Source of the DNA: Paragonimus westermani | Taxonomy: Eukaryota > Platyhelminthes > Trematoda > Plagiorchiida > Troglotrematidae | NCBI GenBank assembly: GCA_008508345.1 | Contig: QNGE01000854.1 | Span: 22,682 to 86,681 of the forward strand | DNA length: 64,000 nt | Reading direction: 5' to 3' | In this document: in pieces, positions 12,827 through 24,554 of the stretch | Layout: each line of letters opens with the position of its first letter | Numbering within the stretch: the stretch's first letter is position 1 | Made by a program: the position numbers and the translations under genes | The notes under the pieces: model-generated | Database searches by the model: none | What the model was told of the DNA's origin: nothing | Seen by the model: the letters and a program-made list of their open reading frames with translations, nothing else

Positions 12827-13500
12827 TTATGCTGATTGTTGTAACCAGTAACAGACAAGAGCAAATCTTGAGAGCGAGTGGTCACTGTGCCCAAATGACG
12901 GAATGGTGGGCAATCTGTCTACCAATTGGCTTACTTTAGTGACGGCTAGGTCGAGCAGAGAGGGAATCCGAAAAAAACGATGCAGTGTCGAGGTGCTGAT
13001 GTGCCCTATGTACGCCTTCCGCCGTGCCAGCGTTGATAAGGGAATCGAGAATCCACTCTCACAGTCCTGGTGAGAAACCGATGCCCAGTTTATCTTGGAT
13101 GTGTTAAAGTTACCTATAATATGCAGGTAAGTAAAACATTGTAGTCTTAGGAGGTTGTTCAGGCTTACCAGAATGACATCCTCGTGGGAGACGTCGGATG
13201 AGGGAGAACGATAACTAACCCCCACTAGGACTGAGTCTTGGTCACGCACTGCTAGTCGAAGCCACAGAGTATCAAATCAATTAGAAAACCGAAAGCCACC
13301 GATAACCGTGGATGTCTGGAGATACTGCTGAAGGAAAATTGTAGAAACCTCGGACGAAGTCAGTTCGAAGTCAGCTCACTGTCAATGATGTCACTTATAA
13401 GCCAGGTCTCCGTGAAAGCGAACAGGTGAGGTTGGTTGTCGTGAATTAACTGTCTGATTTCCGGTAAGTTATTGAACGGACTCAGAGAGTTCGTATACAT
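12827..13500 (-). pseudogene. LINE AP-endonuclease domain, broken
   Basis: The domain opens at about 13500 with SLSPFNNLPEIRQLIHDNQP, then LFAFTETWLISDIIDSEL: the TETWL block carries the catalytic Glu of AP-like endonucleases. A frameshift follows. Frame 13249-12827 continues with VLVGVSYRSPSSD, IIGNFN (normally GDFN, so the catalytic Asp is replaced by Asn) and LLDLAVTKVSQLVDRLP, ending in FGHSDHSLSRF with the SDH triad intact. In a live LINE it would nick the target DNA. Here the frameshift and the D-to-N change make it inactive. Confidence 0.8.
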
Positions 13501-13504
13501 ACAC

Positions 13505-14298
13505 TTAAAGCAACTTCCTCGTTGGATTTCGCGCGAGTAGAGAGAGAAAGGTGTAACGGAGAGCCTGAGAAAGAATTGACGAGAGTGGTAGGACTGGACC
13601 CGACCTGTTTCCCCGAGTTGTTTTGATAGTCCTCCTTTGAGGCTGCGGGCGCGACATCACCTCCTGTGCATACATCAGTGACCCTAGAGGACGCTTGACC
13701 AGCATAAGTGGTGTAGTGACTTGCGGCCTATATGTCCCTGTTAAATTCTGCTTCGTGGGGAGGTTTTTGATTTTGAAAGAGGACAATGCGGGTGATGATA
13801 TGAGCCAATGATAGAGATAGTTAATGAGGCTGGCCAAAGGAGTGCTCTTTGAGTCGCAGGAAGCGGTTCCAGCAAGCGACTTTCGTTCCGAATTATTGGG
13901 CGGAAGATTTTTCTGTGAGGCCATCCGGTGGGTTTTGAGGTGAATAAATCTGACGACCGTTTTTTGAGGTTTCAGTGCCCTCAGTTCGTGTTTTGGGCGT
14001 CAATCGTTAGAATGACCACGCAGACGATGTTTCTGCTTTCCAAAACAGGCACAGGGGTCCAAAGGGATAATTCAGAGACATAAACTAAGAACTTAGTCTG
14101 CATTTCCAGCTCCTGGTATGCCATGGGTAGTGACGTATTCTTAGTCCACTGTTCGCATCTCACCATCTCTTGCCTAAAGTGATCGGAAGACACGTCTTTC
14201 AGGTGGGCGTTAGCGGACTTCAAAGCCATTGTATTTCTTATCACGGTCTCGGGTCTGAGCATGACTGGAAAGGTTACCTTTTGGCTGTGTTGGTGCAC
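13505..14298 (-). pseudogene. LINE ORF1 central and C-terminal part
   Basis: Two frames (14298-13981 and 13924-13505) lie between the zinc finger and the endonuclease. The first contains RPETVIRNTMALKSANAHLK followed by a run of charged residues, compatible with the RNA-binding part of CR1 ORF1. The second is Ser/Pro/Lys-rich and basic (QPQRRTIKTTRGNRSG). Similarity is too weak for a firm domain name. The assignment comes from order within the element. Confidence 0.45.
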
Positions 14299-14768
14299 AA
14301 CCTGCTCCCAAGTACCAGGTTTATGACGTCTGAGGGTAATGAAGACGCAAAAGTTGGTTTAGCCAGCTTGGTTGGAGTAGATGTTGTGCGGAAGCGACCC
14401 CATAAAACAGCTCTCCTCTCTCTGGGAACTTCTTTCTTCATTGCTATTGCAGCCTTCTCTGTGTGAAATTGAAAGGGTTACTGCCTTCTTGGTGACTACA
14501 ACACCAGGGAGGGCAAGCACTCATTCAGAGGCTGTAGTTCCAACTTCATTTCGGACAGAATCCGTCGTCACTCCTCCATTCTATTCCCCATGTAAAAAAT
14601 TGAAGATAGAGAGCTAACAAGAGCTCCGCATTTGCAGTCGCAGGTTTTCTGCGTCAGTTCACTTGTCGTGGTGTGTGTGTGACCGGTCAGTGGCGGAGCG
14701 GTGCCTTGGCTTTCGTCAAATCTGCAGCTCATGTAGACGAAATTGAGAGATGCAGAGGCTAGCCGCTT

Positions 14769-15050
14769 CTACTGATGCTCGTTGAGGGCAATGCATTTGG
14801 AGTGATACCATTTCTGACACTGGTGGTACTGCGTGCCTTTTTGTACGAACATTTCACAACCATACCTGCTGCAAACGCTCGCTGCCTCAATCGGTGTTTG
14901 TTGAGTCCCAGCGCTGCTAGATTTAACACAGGTCATTGTCGATAAGGACGAGCAATACACAATATAAAACGGAGGCGATAAAGCATAAAACTCAGATGTT
15001 CTATAACCCAAATAGCTCAGTACATAACGAATTATTGTGTTATTCGACAA
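14769..15050 (-). pseudogene. LINE ORF1 PHD-like zinc finger
   Basis: The C-terminal half of this 93-codon frame reads CSRYGCEMFVQKGTQYHQCQ then KWYHSKCIALNE. This is a Cys4-His-Cys pattern of the PHD type: C-x4-C, a spacer, C-x4-H-x3-C with the aromatic residue before the His. Some CR1 LINEs are known to carry a PHD finger in ORF1. The first 50 residues look like translated 5' UTR. It fits as the N-terminus of the LINE ORF1 immediately upstream of the linker frames. Confidence 0.55.
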
Positions 15051-15192
15051 CGACTAACAGTAATCTTATCGAATTTATAACGCACAGAGCACCAATAGGG
15101 CAGAAATATGAGTAGACAATGATGGCGGGGAAATTTGAACCGGAGTTCGAGTTTCCCACGACAATTATTCACAATTATGATGCAATTCGAAA

Positions 15193-15214
15193 TGTGCGCG
15201 CAGAAGCGCGCACA
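15193..15214. repeat. 9-bp hairpin of CG-rich sequence
   Basis: TGTGCGCGC, loop AGAA, GCGCGCACA: a perfect 9-bp inverted repeat. It lies at the outer edge of the left arm of the PLE inverted repeat (15206-15392). The right arm keeps only half of it (GTGCGCGCGG). Confidence 0.85.
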
Positions 15215-15941
15215 AGGTTGGGTTATTCAGTCAGATTCGAGTCGCGTTAGCTGAGACCAAAATTCGTCATCTCACGTCTTTTGACTGACTACATCTGACT
15301 CGCTAAATCGGGCGAAAAGAACAGGCCGGATTGATGGCATGATGCGAATCGACAATATGTGGTACAATTGCGGTGGTGGTTATCTTGGTGACTCCGCTAT
15401 TGATCCAGGCTTGATAAGGTTCACTGATACGTCCAGATAAGCGCTTGATTACGCGACCCACGTAAGTAGTTCCACAGGAACCCCTAAATGGATGCCGCAG
15501 AAGCGGACGACTCATTTTTCCACCGTAGCCACAAAGTTGGAGTAGAGATGAAATAGACTGGCAATCTGGCAGTATAAAATGTTTTGTTGAAGATAGCGTT
15601 ACGTCTCCCAGTTATTGCTTCACCAAGTGTGTCCCACCTGAACAGCAAGGAAATCTGCATTGACTTCGTTTCCGCTAGGGGTACCTTGTCCTTTTTCTAG
15701 CGACTCGGCTTCGTCTTATCGTTGTCAGTAGCCATTTTGCAAGAATATTGTGCGGAGTCAACAAGATAACCACCACTGCAATTGTACCACATATTGTCCA
15801 TTCGCATCATGCCATCAACCCGGCCTGTACTGTTCGCCCGATTTAGCGAGCCAAATACGGTCTGCCAAGACGTGAGATGACGAATGTTGGTCTCAGCTTT
15901 GGCGACTCGAATCTGACTGAATAACCCAGCCTTGTGCGCGC
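15206..15941. repeat. Inverted repeat of two PLE ends
   Basis: The left arm (15206-15392) and the right arm (15757-15941) are reverse complements, roughly 90% identical by eye, with a spacer of about 360 bp. Both arms are the 3' part of a PLE reading frame, so the pair is two insertions (or one inverted duplication) facing each other. Confidence 0.85.
15210..15515 (-). pseudogene. PLE GIY-YIG endonuclease fragment (left arm)
   Basis: The frame 15515-15303 reads GSCGTTYVGRVIKRLSGRIS, then a WINSGVTK block, IVPHIVDSHHAINPACSFRP and a stop. It holds the CG-x-x-YVGR catalytic block and the H-x3-D-x2-H region of PLE endonucleases. Past the stop, similarity continues in another frame (LNNPTLCA) to the hairpin at 15.2 kb. 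The upstream CxC Cys is partly lost. It is a pseudogene, closest to the 55 kb copy (family B). Confidence 0.75.
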
Positions 15942-16010
15942 GGAAGCTCTTTGTTCAGGTTTTGAGGTTACCATGACCTACCACTCACACCATGACTGAT
16001 CAAACTGTTA
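15757..16010 (+). pseudogene. PLE endonuclease C-terminus (right arm)
   Basis: Plus-strand translation gives KITTTAIVPHIVHSHHAINP, ACTVRPI and a stop. After a shift it continues NNPALCARKLFVQVLRLP, the conserved C-terminus of PLE proteins. It is the mirror image of the 15.2-15.5 kb copy but extends further towards the true C-terminus. A family B terminal motif in the same orientation lies 0.55 kb downstream (16564-16603). Confidence 0.7.
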
Positions 16011-16369
16011 CATTTCGAGTTGTATCACAATTGTGGCGAAAACAAGCGTGCTCACAACACTGTTTTTTGGTATTCAGTTTTACCAAGTGAAACTACGCCC
16101 TCTCCTTTATCAGGCTTCAGCATTGAAATTTTCTGGTTGGTTATATCGTCTAAGTTTCCTCGCTTCATCAAAACTTCATTCCGGTACGTCGTTATGAAAC
16201 GAAAACAAGCACATCTTCACAAGAATGAACTGTGGAACCTGGCTAGATCATTACTCACATAAGCCTTCAAATTGTATCTCATTATCTTAGCGTTTACATT
16301 TGGTACTTCGGATGGCAGAATTTTTGGCCCAGTCGTATTTTGGCTCAGGTTTATAGAAGAAAAGTTGTG

Positions 16370-16640
16370 AACGAAGCGAGATATCGGCACCAAATTTAGT
16401 ACGAATGAAGTTAATCAGTTTGGGCATGGTGTTTAACATGTTATTGATAGACAGGTTGCGAATAACACAACGTTAGGAGCAAGTTGTAATTTTTTACGTT
16501 TCAACTATCTTGGGTGGCCTTTCTCAGAAGTGTTTTAATCGAAATTGATTTAGATCGCGACACTCCTGAGGAAAGCCAACCGGTGTGATTGGAACGTATA
16601 GTATTACAACTTACGAACGTGGTGTTCTGGTAGAAATCAA
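16370..16640. repeat. Head-to-head pair of family B terminal motifs
   Basis: A minus-strand motif (core 16527 to 16499: CTGAGAA, stem, GAAAC) is followed by a plus-strand motif (16564-16603: CTGAGGA, stem GGTGTG-like, GGAAC). The tails read outward as mirror images: AACACAACGTTAGGAGCAAG on the left, CTTACGAACGTGGTGTT on the right. The left unit keeps its 3' tail to about 16370 (CACCAAATTTAGTACGAATG). Both cores have lost invariant bases (A for G8 on the left, GGAAC for GAAAC on the right), so ribozyme activity is unlikely. Confidence 0.65.
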
Positions 16641-16649
16641 AATAGACGA

Positions 16650-17600
16650 TCTTCAGGCTGGTCATTGGTAAGCGAAGTGGCACTCTGGTGATTTGATAGC
16701 ACGTAAATGTAAGGTGCATGTCACAGAGCCGATCAGACCAATGTGAACAAACTGTTATGGTTTTCGGAAATCACCATGAAGCAACTATTTATAGTCGTTT
16801 CACAAATGAAGAAAATCAGTCTGTATTCCGTTTCGCGTCCACCGATTTAGTCCGTTTTTTCGAATGTTGTTCGAATGAAAGTTGTTTTACTGAGTGACCC
16901 TGAGGGGGTGTTTTAATTACTTGTGGGAAGACCTACTCTTTTAATTAAACTGAAGTGTTCCGACTACACGAGTGAAACATATATCTGTTCCACTTTCTTG
17001 ACATGAACTCACCTGCTTGTTCACATGTTCTAGCCTTGAGCGTGAATATAGGCAAACAGAACTGGGTACAAAATGCGTATAACATATGCAGAACACTGGT
17101 ATCCGCTTGAGTTGTGATCCATCATTCCAACGTTTTATTTGTTGTATAAGAGAAAACCCCCTGATCAAGCACACTCATATTCACAATCTAAAATTGTGGT
17201 GATGTGGATATTGACTGGGACAGCGATCAGTGGAACACGATAATACTTTAGTAAATGGTGAAACTGCACGAATCAAACTTTGCAACAAACAGTCAACGAG
17301 ATACAAAGGATGAATACCACGTACGGGCCGGAAAGCTGTCGTCAACCGTGGTAGATAATTACTACGTAATGGGTTGACGACAATGTGAGATTTAAGAAAC
17401 TATGGCGCAACCATCCAGATGTAAAATGTTAATCACATTGGCAGACAGTATTGCTCTGTTGATCTGTGTTCCATTAACAAATTACATAAGTGGATTCCGA
17501 AACCACCTTGTCCAATAGTTGATAGAGATTGCACCCCGCACAAAGTTTCCAAGTTAAGTTTCCCTGACAGAAAAAAACTGTCTGCATATAGTTGGAAACA
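16650..17600. other. No recognisable gene
   Basis: No domain, repeat or RNA signal stands out on either strand in this stretch. Confidence 0.4.
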
Positions 17601-17609
17601 TTTCTTACT

Positions 17610-17852
17610 GTTATGGCGTTAGGCAGGTTAACCGGCTATGATAGCCTGAACAGTAGGGCGATGGATAATGTCAATGGCAATCTTTTCGTAGACCAAGTCA
17701 CTTGAGAAGCCCGTAGTTAGTGAAAAATAATTGGAAGAGTTCGTTCCCTTCAGAACTTTGAACAAAACCGTTAGAACACGAAAAATGGCAGATGCAAGCA
17801 TTTCGTATTGACTCGTCAGTACCAACTTTACCATAACAATATACAATAACAT
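17610..17852 (-). mobile_element. PLE 5' terminal fragment with hammerhead
   Basis: Minus-strand sequence after the ribozyme (17780 down to about 17610) resembles the sequence after the ribozyme at 34.8 kb (TTTTGTTCAAA, AGGGAAC and neighbouring bases shared). It is open for 74 codons across the ribozyme. I read it as the start of a family A PLE unit, cut off at about 17.6 kb. No RT is attached. Confidence 0.45.
17786..17825 (-). ncRNA. Type I hammerhead ribozyme, family A copy 1
   Basis: Minus strand, in order: stem I strand TTGGTA; CTGACGA (17819 to 17813; C3 to A9, position 7 is free); stem II GT/AC with loop CAAT; GAA; stem III ATGC/GCAT with a 2-nt loop; C17 (17791); stem I strand TGCCA. 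All invariant core bases are present. Stem I pairs 5 bp (TGGTA with TGCCA, one G-U). Predicted cleavage falls between 17791 and 17790. Stem II and the stem III loop are very short, as reported for PLE hammerheads. Confidence 0.7.
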
Positions 17853-17937
17853 GACCTTTCCTAAACCATCAATTGACTATCCGCCCTGTTCCCCTAACTG
17901 CTCGATATAAAAAACCCGTTTCATGTTATTGTAAATT

Positions 17938-17976
17938 TAGTACTGACGAGTCAATACGAAATGCTTGTATCTGCCA
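17938..17976 (+). ncRNA. Type I hammerhead ribozyme, family A copy 2
   Basis: Same architecture as the minus-strand copy 110 bp to the left: TAGTA, CTGACGA (17943-17949), GTCAATAC, GAA, ATGC/GTAT stem III (one G-U), C17 (17971), TGCCA. Stem I has one A/C mismatch (the other copies have G there), so this copy may be weaker. The upstream leader ATGTTATTGTAAATTT is shared with the 34.8 kb copy. Confidence 0.65.
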
Positions 17977-20900
17977 GTTTTCGTGTTCCAACGGTTTTGT
18001 TCAAAAATAATTGAGTATCGAAAAAAACGGTTTTTGTTGAATACATCAACGGCTTCATTAACTGGATGCAGGTCATAAGTGCCTTGCAGGCTAGGTGTTG
18101 ACGATTCGTTCGTTACACTTTTAAAGCTGGTAATTTGGAGCACTATTCATTGCCAACTTTTACCTGGTAAACAATTCAGACTACGTCAATTAATGAGTCA
18201 ACCAGACAGTGGGCGTGTCAACCAGCCGAAGTTTGACCTCCTCGAGCGCCAGCAATTTCACTCAAGCCGAACACACAGTCAAAACAGTTTTAAATGTTGA
18301 TTTGCTAATTACAACACGTTGTAAGTAATGTCGGTAAAAACCAATCATCCAGGTAATATTGGAAGGATATGCAACAAAAGTGTAACGTAAATAATGATCA
18401 AATATGGCAAATGTGTTTACAGCAACTGTATATACATTACTCTTGAGTTTTTAGCTTACGAAATCATACTAACATTTAAATATTGTTTTGCTGATTCAGA
18501 GATAAATGTGCGGCTTGTTTGGTTTCATTTGGCGCGATTCACCGAAAGCAAACTTCTTCTGCTGTGCTTAATTTATCGGAGGGACTTTTGAGTTAACTCA
18601 GCGCATTAATTTTGTAATAGTTGTCCAACTTTAAGCAGTCATTTTGTTAACTGAAGTACGCCTTCGTAACACCTTTGACGTCATTAGGGCAGTAACATCG
18701 ATGGAAAATCAACTTTCACGTGATCTGCTGCCATTAATTTTCCGAAGGCTGTGCAGCCAAATATTCCGCTTTATCGTTGCTCTGTCAGCTTTTGTTCATT
18801 GCGGTCGTACGGTGATTTGTGTTCTGACTGTATTTGTTGTAACTAGTCTGCGAGACAATTTTCCACAGGAGCTTCTAGCAACTTAGGCTCTACAGCGATT
18901 TGTGAAAGGGTATGTGGCTTTCTATCGCTCATTCTTATTGCACGGTTGCAGTCGATATTCACACGCGTAATAGCGCGCTGTTCTGTTAGCATAACATGAT
19001 CGTCCTCGCTCATTTACTCTCTGTTTGTCAGCATCGTTTTTGTGACTCCCACTACTGCATCCTTGTTTATAATGAACAGGATGAAATATACAGTACACAG
19101 ATGTTCAACCTTCAACTTTCTTTAAATTTTTGAACATCAGAGCTCGTAAGCTGCCATTTATTTCCTGAGACAATGAGCTCTGATGTTTCGTACCAACAGA
19201 GCTATGTGCCCGATCCGCTAACAATGAGCGGCGTAACATTCGTGGCTAGAGTTCAAATCTAGAAGTACTTGCCAAGCACTATCGACCGTCTCGCTCTAGT
19301 GTGTCTCCTGATACGATTTGCTATGTTCGGCATAACAGATTTTTGCATAATGGTGTCTTCATCAGTTGTTTATTGTGTGCTTGGCGTAGATTATATACTG
19401 ATGTGCAATCATTCGTTGTGCAGGTTGAACCAGCCAGTGCAAGATTTATCAAGTTCGACGAATACTGATGTTTGTTCTTGAGTACCTTTTTCAAAGTCGA
19501 CCGATACTTCACGCTCGTAAGTCCTTCGGAGTTATATTACACTTCTTCTGACTAGAGATATGTTACGATGAACAAAATGGAATCACCGGTTTTCGCGGTA
19601 GTCTCTTGTTCTACGGGCATCCTTCCCAGACTAATTCCAACACATTCTCCTCAATCCAGATCTGGCAGTAAGCCACAACTAAATACGGCAACGATTCTGA
19701 TTGCAAGACGGTCAGCTACAACAGTTTGCTCAAACTCACATAGTTGCCTGTTCATCTGAGGCGTTCTTCAAACCTCTGGCGAGGAAATGCACCCGCCGCT
19801 AAGCATGCTTTTAACTAGATTGTAAAGACGAATTGAATAGTTTACGTTTGAGCTGCTGTCATTTCTCAACTAACAGCATAATTCTTGCGAAATTTCAGCT
19901 AGTTTCACTGACATACTACAAATTCCTGTTTTATGCGCAACAGTGGCAGTTCCATTACTGACGTAGACAGTACTTTGTGATGAGTCCCTTGCAATAAATC
20001 ATATGTAAAAGGTGACTGCAATTGAATTACCTTGTGATCTTAGCAGAATTCCGTAATCAGTAGTCTGTCAATGTTGGTTCAACCCTCAACTGATTCCTTC
20101 CAGCAAAATATACACAAACAGCATGCCCCTGCATTGTTTCATCTCTCCGTCATGTGACTATTCACTTAGGTAGCTCGATTTACTTACCGAGTAAGTAGTT
20201 CACAGAAGCACCTTTCCACCTTGAGCCGCGAACTGTGAGATGGTTACTGTGAAACAACGAAATGGACTCATGTGTGAGACGTATCTATGGGTGATTTGCG
20301 TTTCAGAAACCGATGGTTGATAAAGCAAAGCTTAGTAATGAGGGTTTGTGAAAATTTGGTCATCTCAGGAGGGCTACCTAAGAATTGATCCTAAACGATA
20401 TCAACCGTTGAAGGGTGACTCGATTGTACAGTTAAGTTGATACTTGCAGAGATCACGTCGTTGATAGATCGAAGTATCCGTCTTATCGCAACTGTTTCTG
20501 TTGATTGTTATGTCTGCTGTTGTAGCGCCGGTAAGTCGAGAAAAGACGGTGATTACTTCAATCCAATAGTTTCCTTTATAGATGGCGATTTGCCAGAGTT
20601 ACGTTCCCAAAATATCTGTAGGTCAACAGGGAATTCCTCTGGTACACAGTACACTAGCTTCGCTCCGACAGTCATACACTTATCTCGACCTTGTATTTAA
20701 TTTTGCGCAAGTCGTTTTGAAATTCGTTGTATTTAGATTGGCAACTTAAGATGAAGGTCAATCACGTCTGACGTGGGGTTTCTTACTTATGCTGACTTTT
20801 TACTCACTCTCCTTTGAAAAGAAGTACCCGAAGTAAGCTTTGATCCTATCAAATATTGTCAATAGTTCATACTTCTGTCAGAAAAGAGATATGAATTTCA

Positions 20901-21082
20901 GTGTATAGTTTCGAAAGACAGAAGTGTTAATCCTCACGATAGCGCGGTAGCATATCTTGACTTCTTAAACATTTTTCCGGATGCAAAACTTTTTCCTTCA
21001 CCAGGTTTGTCAAACTACTCTTTAATAGCATTCATACAAGCGTGGCTATTGCAGTTCAGTCTTTGGCTGAACACAATGCACA

Positions 21083-21124
21083 TTGTACGTTCGTATTAAA
21101 TTTGGTGCGGATATCTTACAACTG
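21083..21124 (+). repeat. Family B PLE tail scrap
   Basis: ACGTTCGTATTAAATTTGGT then GCGGATATCTTACAAC matches the tail that follows the terminal motif at 43.6 kb (CATTCGTACTAAATTTGCTG) and, inverted, at 16.37 and 54.85 kb. The core motif is absent. Confidence 0.6.
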
Positions 21125-24100
21125 TACAGGAATTATTTACTGATCAGTGTGCATACAGTCTTTAACAACGTTCATAGTTTGAAATCATACTCGATGGTTC
21201 ATACAGTGACCTACTAGATACAGGATTGCCGGATCGGTATAAATACATACATGGGAATGAAAGAAAACAGGGGCGACGTTTAGGGGAGAGAATAGAATAC
21301 AAAACAACTACCCTGTTGATACACATTCACGCTCATGCTATTTGGCTAATCATGGTAAGACTACGACAATCTATAGTTCAAAACATGATTAGTATCCTGG
21401 TTGCACTTGTCTTCAAATCAATCGAGATGACACAAATTACTATGCATACATAACAGCAAGTTTCAACATGAAAATGATGAAAGTGGCGGTAAATAATAAC
21501 ACTTGAATTCCTCCGTTATTAGTGAGAGTTTTGTGGATAAAGTGTTTCTAAGAATACTATTACTGTGAGAAAAGTTTTTGTGCGCGTTATTAACTACGGA
21601 ACGATCGCACTGCAGGGCTTGAGATAACTGGCTGATTGAACAGTCAAATTCAGCACACTGTCATAATGTGTTATATTCCAAATACCGATTTGTTGAAGAC
21701 CCAGGTTGACACGTGCGAATATGTTGACGGTCTCAGTCTTACTTTACTGGTCATGATTATCATCTGGACAAGACAATATTCGGACAGTTAGCCCACACTT
21801 TATCACAAATGTGACACAGTGTTACGGTCGGCTCACTTTGCACTGTATACAAATAATTATTTGTTGGAACGATATTATGCCACATTCTACATCATCTTTG
21901 TGGCATGAGGTAGAAATTCGTCTGTTATTCGAAGTTTTTTGTCCCAAAAGTTTTGTACTGAGCAGCTGTGAACTGATTTACTTTACCCAGTGTGAAAGGT
22001 TTACTCAAACGGTGAGTAATTCAATAAGGCCTCATAATTTCTACTCTGGTCAGCATTAAACATCTAGCCTAACAATGCACTCTTTGGGTTCCCTCGAATG
22101 TTCTGATTGTTCTAGGGAAATTTGCTGAATAGGTGAAACCGTGCAACTGTATGAATTCGTACAGTTTACATTCGTCCATTAGTTCGCACGTTTCATATTG
22201 AAACAGAAACCGTTTTGTCGAAGGTGCATTTGAGATACTGTATCTGGACAATAAAGACCAATGTGAACTAAAATGTTGTGATGTGGGATTTGTAGGAAAA
22301 ATAACTGTTATCCACATTTCATATGGTGTCCGAATGACAGTTGAAAAACATTTAGCTCGTGGTATTAAATGTTGTCCGTGTAATCACAAATACACGCTTT
22401 TCAAAGGCGAGTCTGTACCCACCTGTAGGTGATGAAAGTAACTTACAATAGCGAATTGTGATCCGTTGAGTTTTTACAGATATATGATTGTCAATGCGAC
22501 ATATAGTTGCATTTCAGCTGTTGTAATTTTCTGACAAATAACGTCTGATGGTATGCCGCTTAACTAAATGGTTCAATGTTTGAAAAAGAATTCCATCATT
22601 GTCCTCCATCACCATTTTACTAGTTCATTTAATACCCCACAACATTTAAGATTGTTCACCTTGCTTTGGTTAGGAAAGTCACCATAAAAGGACAGGGGAT
22701 CAATCGTAGGTGAATGTTGCTGTTGACAAGTGATTAATCTGATAAATGTTACCTAATCTGGATGTAGAATTGGCACCCTGGGAAATTGTTCTTTAGCCCT
22801 GTACGCAAAATTCAATTTAGTCGATAGTTCTGGTGTTTCAGTCGTCTGATGAAATGATTATTGCATCACAAGCTTTCTGTTGGAATAATGAGACAGACCG
22901 CCTCTATGAAAAACTTACGCTAAAGATCTTGGCCTTCAAATGACCTGAAATCAGGGGAGTATTAACACCAGATATCCGGTGTGAAAATCATACTGTGCCG
23001 TAGTTTAGCATCTCTTATCCCAAAACAAAGAGCTGTACTGATCAAAACGTATTGACTACGGAGGTATTTGTATACAAACTAACTGGTAGATAACTTAATG
23101 GGTCAGAATCGCGTGCAATATTCAACAAGGAGGTGTTTGAGAAGTTTATCCGAGAACTCTATTATAAGCCTAACGCCGAATACCACTATCGCATGTGAAC
23201 AAAACGACATTACCCCAATGTTAGTTCGTCATTATAAAGCAACAGGCAGTAGTCCTTATTTATTAACAACACTCGTAAGTGTGTACTCTCTTATCAATTT
23301 GCTGGATTTTGTGTTAGAAGAGGTTGCCGAGATGTTGGAAACCAAAGTATTGCGTGCGTGCATCTCAAAACCGAACGGAATTGTTTATGTCACATATTTG
23401 TTGTAACACTTCAAGCTTACTCTTTAATCACCGTCCATTCCCTTAATCCAACACCAGTTCTGCTCCTCAAATAACCGGCACCCAATTACCTCGTTATGAG
23501 CGCACAACATATACAGCCATCTACATAGCTGTGGCAATGAGTGGCTTGGGATGAAGCAGCAAATCGTGTATTCTGCTGTTTGCTAACCTCTGTTTAAACA
23601 GGCCTTCTACAATTGTGCAAGTTAAGCGTATGGTACACTATTTCAACACATTTTAACCCAGCCACTTGTTGGTAGTGATTTTTCTGTAAAAGGTCAGTTT
23701 TTCTCACGTTTTTGGTTAGGCAGCTTTTCTAACTGAACCATAGAAACTACCGTCGAGATTAACCAACCTATCGACAAAAGCCAACGACTCATTCTATCAG
23801 GAAAACTAGTGCACCTTTACAATTCATAAAAGCAAAATTAATTTCGACACTTCACGTTGTTTGCGTGGGGCATTTCAGAAGAAGGTGTCAATTCAGTTGT
23901 ACTCAAAAATTTCGATCTTTTATGAACAAATTAATCGGGATATACCGATCAGGCGATTGCGCTAACATCCTGATTATGCCTTCTCTTCCGATCGATCTGC
24001 GCCCGAACATGTTGGTGTTCATACACTCAGAGGGGATCGCGTGAGACAGTAGAAACCGCATTGTATCCAGCACTCATAAACAATTTGAACACCATTCGAA

Positions 24101-24523
24101 ACTATTCTATAACATCACCTCAAATACAATTATGCTGAAATTATAATAATTTAATTGAATCAGTCTGCTTCCTTGAAACATTCAACGTAAGGAGGAATGC
24201 TCGAAACATCCTGGTATCGATACATTCTATCCATAACGTTTATGTAAATTCCGCTCTGTTAAGACGCAGGTTTCTTGATAACCACACACCCCAAGTGATT
24301 ACTAATTTTTTCGTTGTTCCGTGTTTCCGGAAGTAGGTTTGCTCTGACTGTCATATTCAAATATTCCACCTTAACCCCACCGAATGTTCTAGCGGCTCGC
24401 ACTTATCACGATCTTAAAAAAACATCAGTACATGACGGCTGTGATATACAAATCAAGGAGACTTGAGTAAACATCAATAAATCAGTATCGTGCAAGCGTG
24501 GATGATACACTTGTAAAAGGATG

Positions 24524-24554
24524 TGAACTTCAGATGAACTTCAGTGAACTTCAG
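24524..24554. repeat. Triple direct repeat of a 10-mer
   Basis: TGAACTTCAG occurs at 24524-24533, 24535-24544 and 24545-24554, nearly back to back. It is a short local tandem duplication. Confidence 0.9.

Larger units (their letters stand above)
10980..15060 (-). mobile_element. CR1-like non-LTR retrotransposon (LINE), degenerate
   Basis: A minus-strand element reads, in order, a PHD-like zinc finger (ORF1), an ORF1 linker, an apurinic endonuclease, a linker, a reverse transcriptase with eroded palm motifs and a C-terminal tail. All parts are in the order expected for CR1/Jockey-clade LINEs, but several frameshifts and stops break them, so the element is dead. The 5' and 3' limits are estimates: no target-site duplication was found. 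It lies between PLE fragments on both sides (10.2-10.7 and 15.2-16.0 kb). Confidence 0.8.

Noticed and set aside
19235..19265. GAGTTCAAATC as tRNA B box
   Set aside because: The T-arm-like hairpin pairs, but no A box or acceptor stem was found at tRNA spacing.
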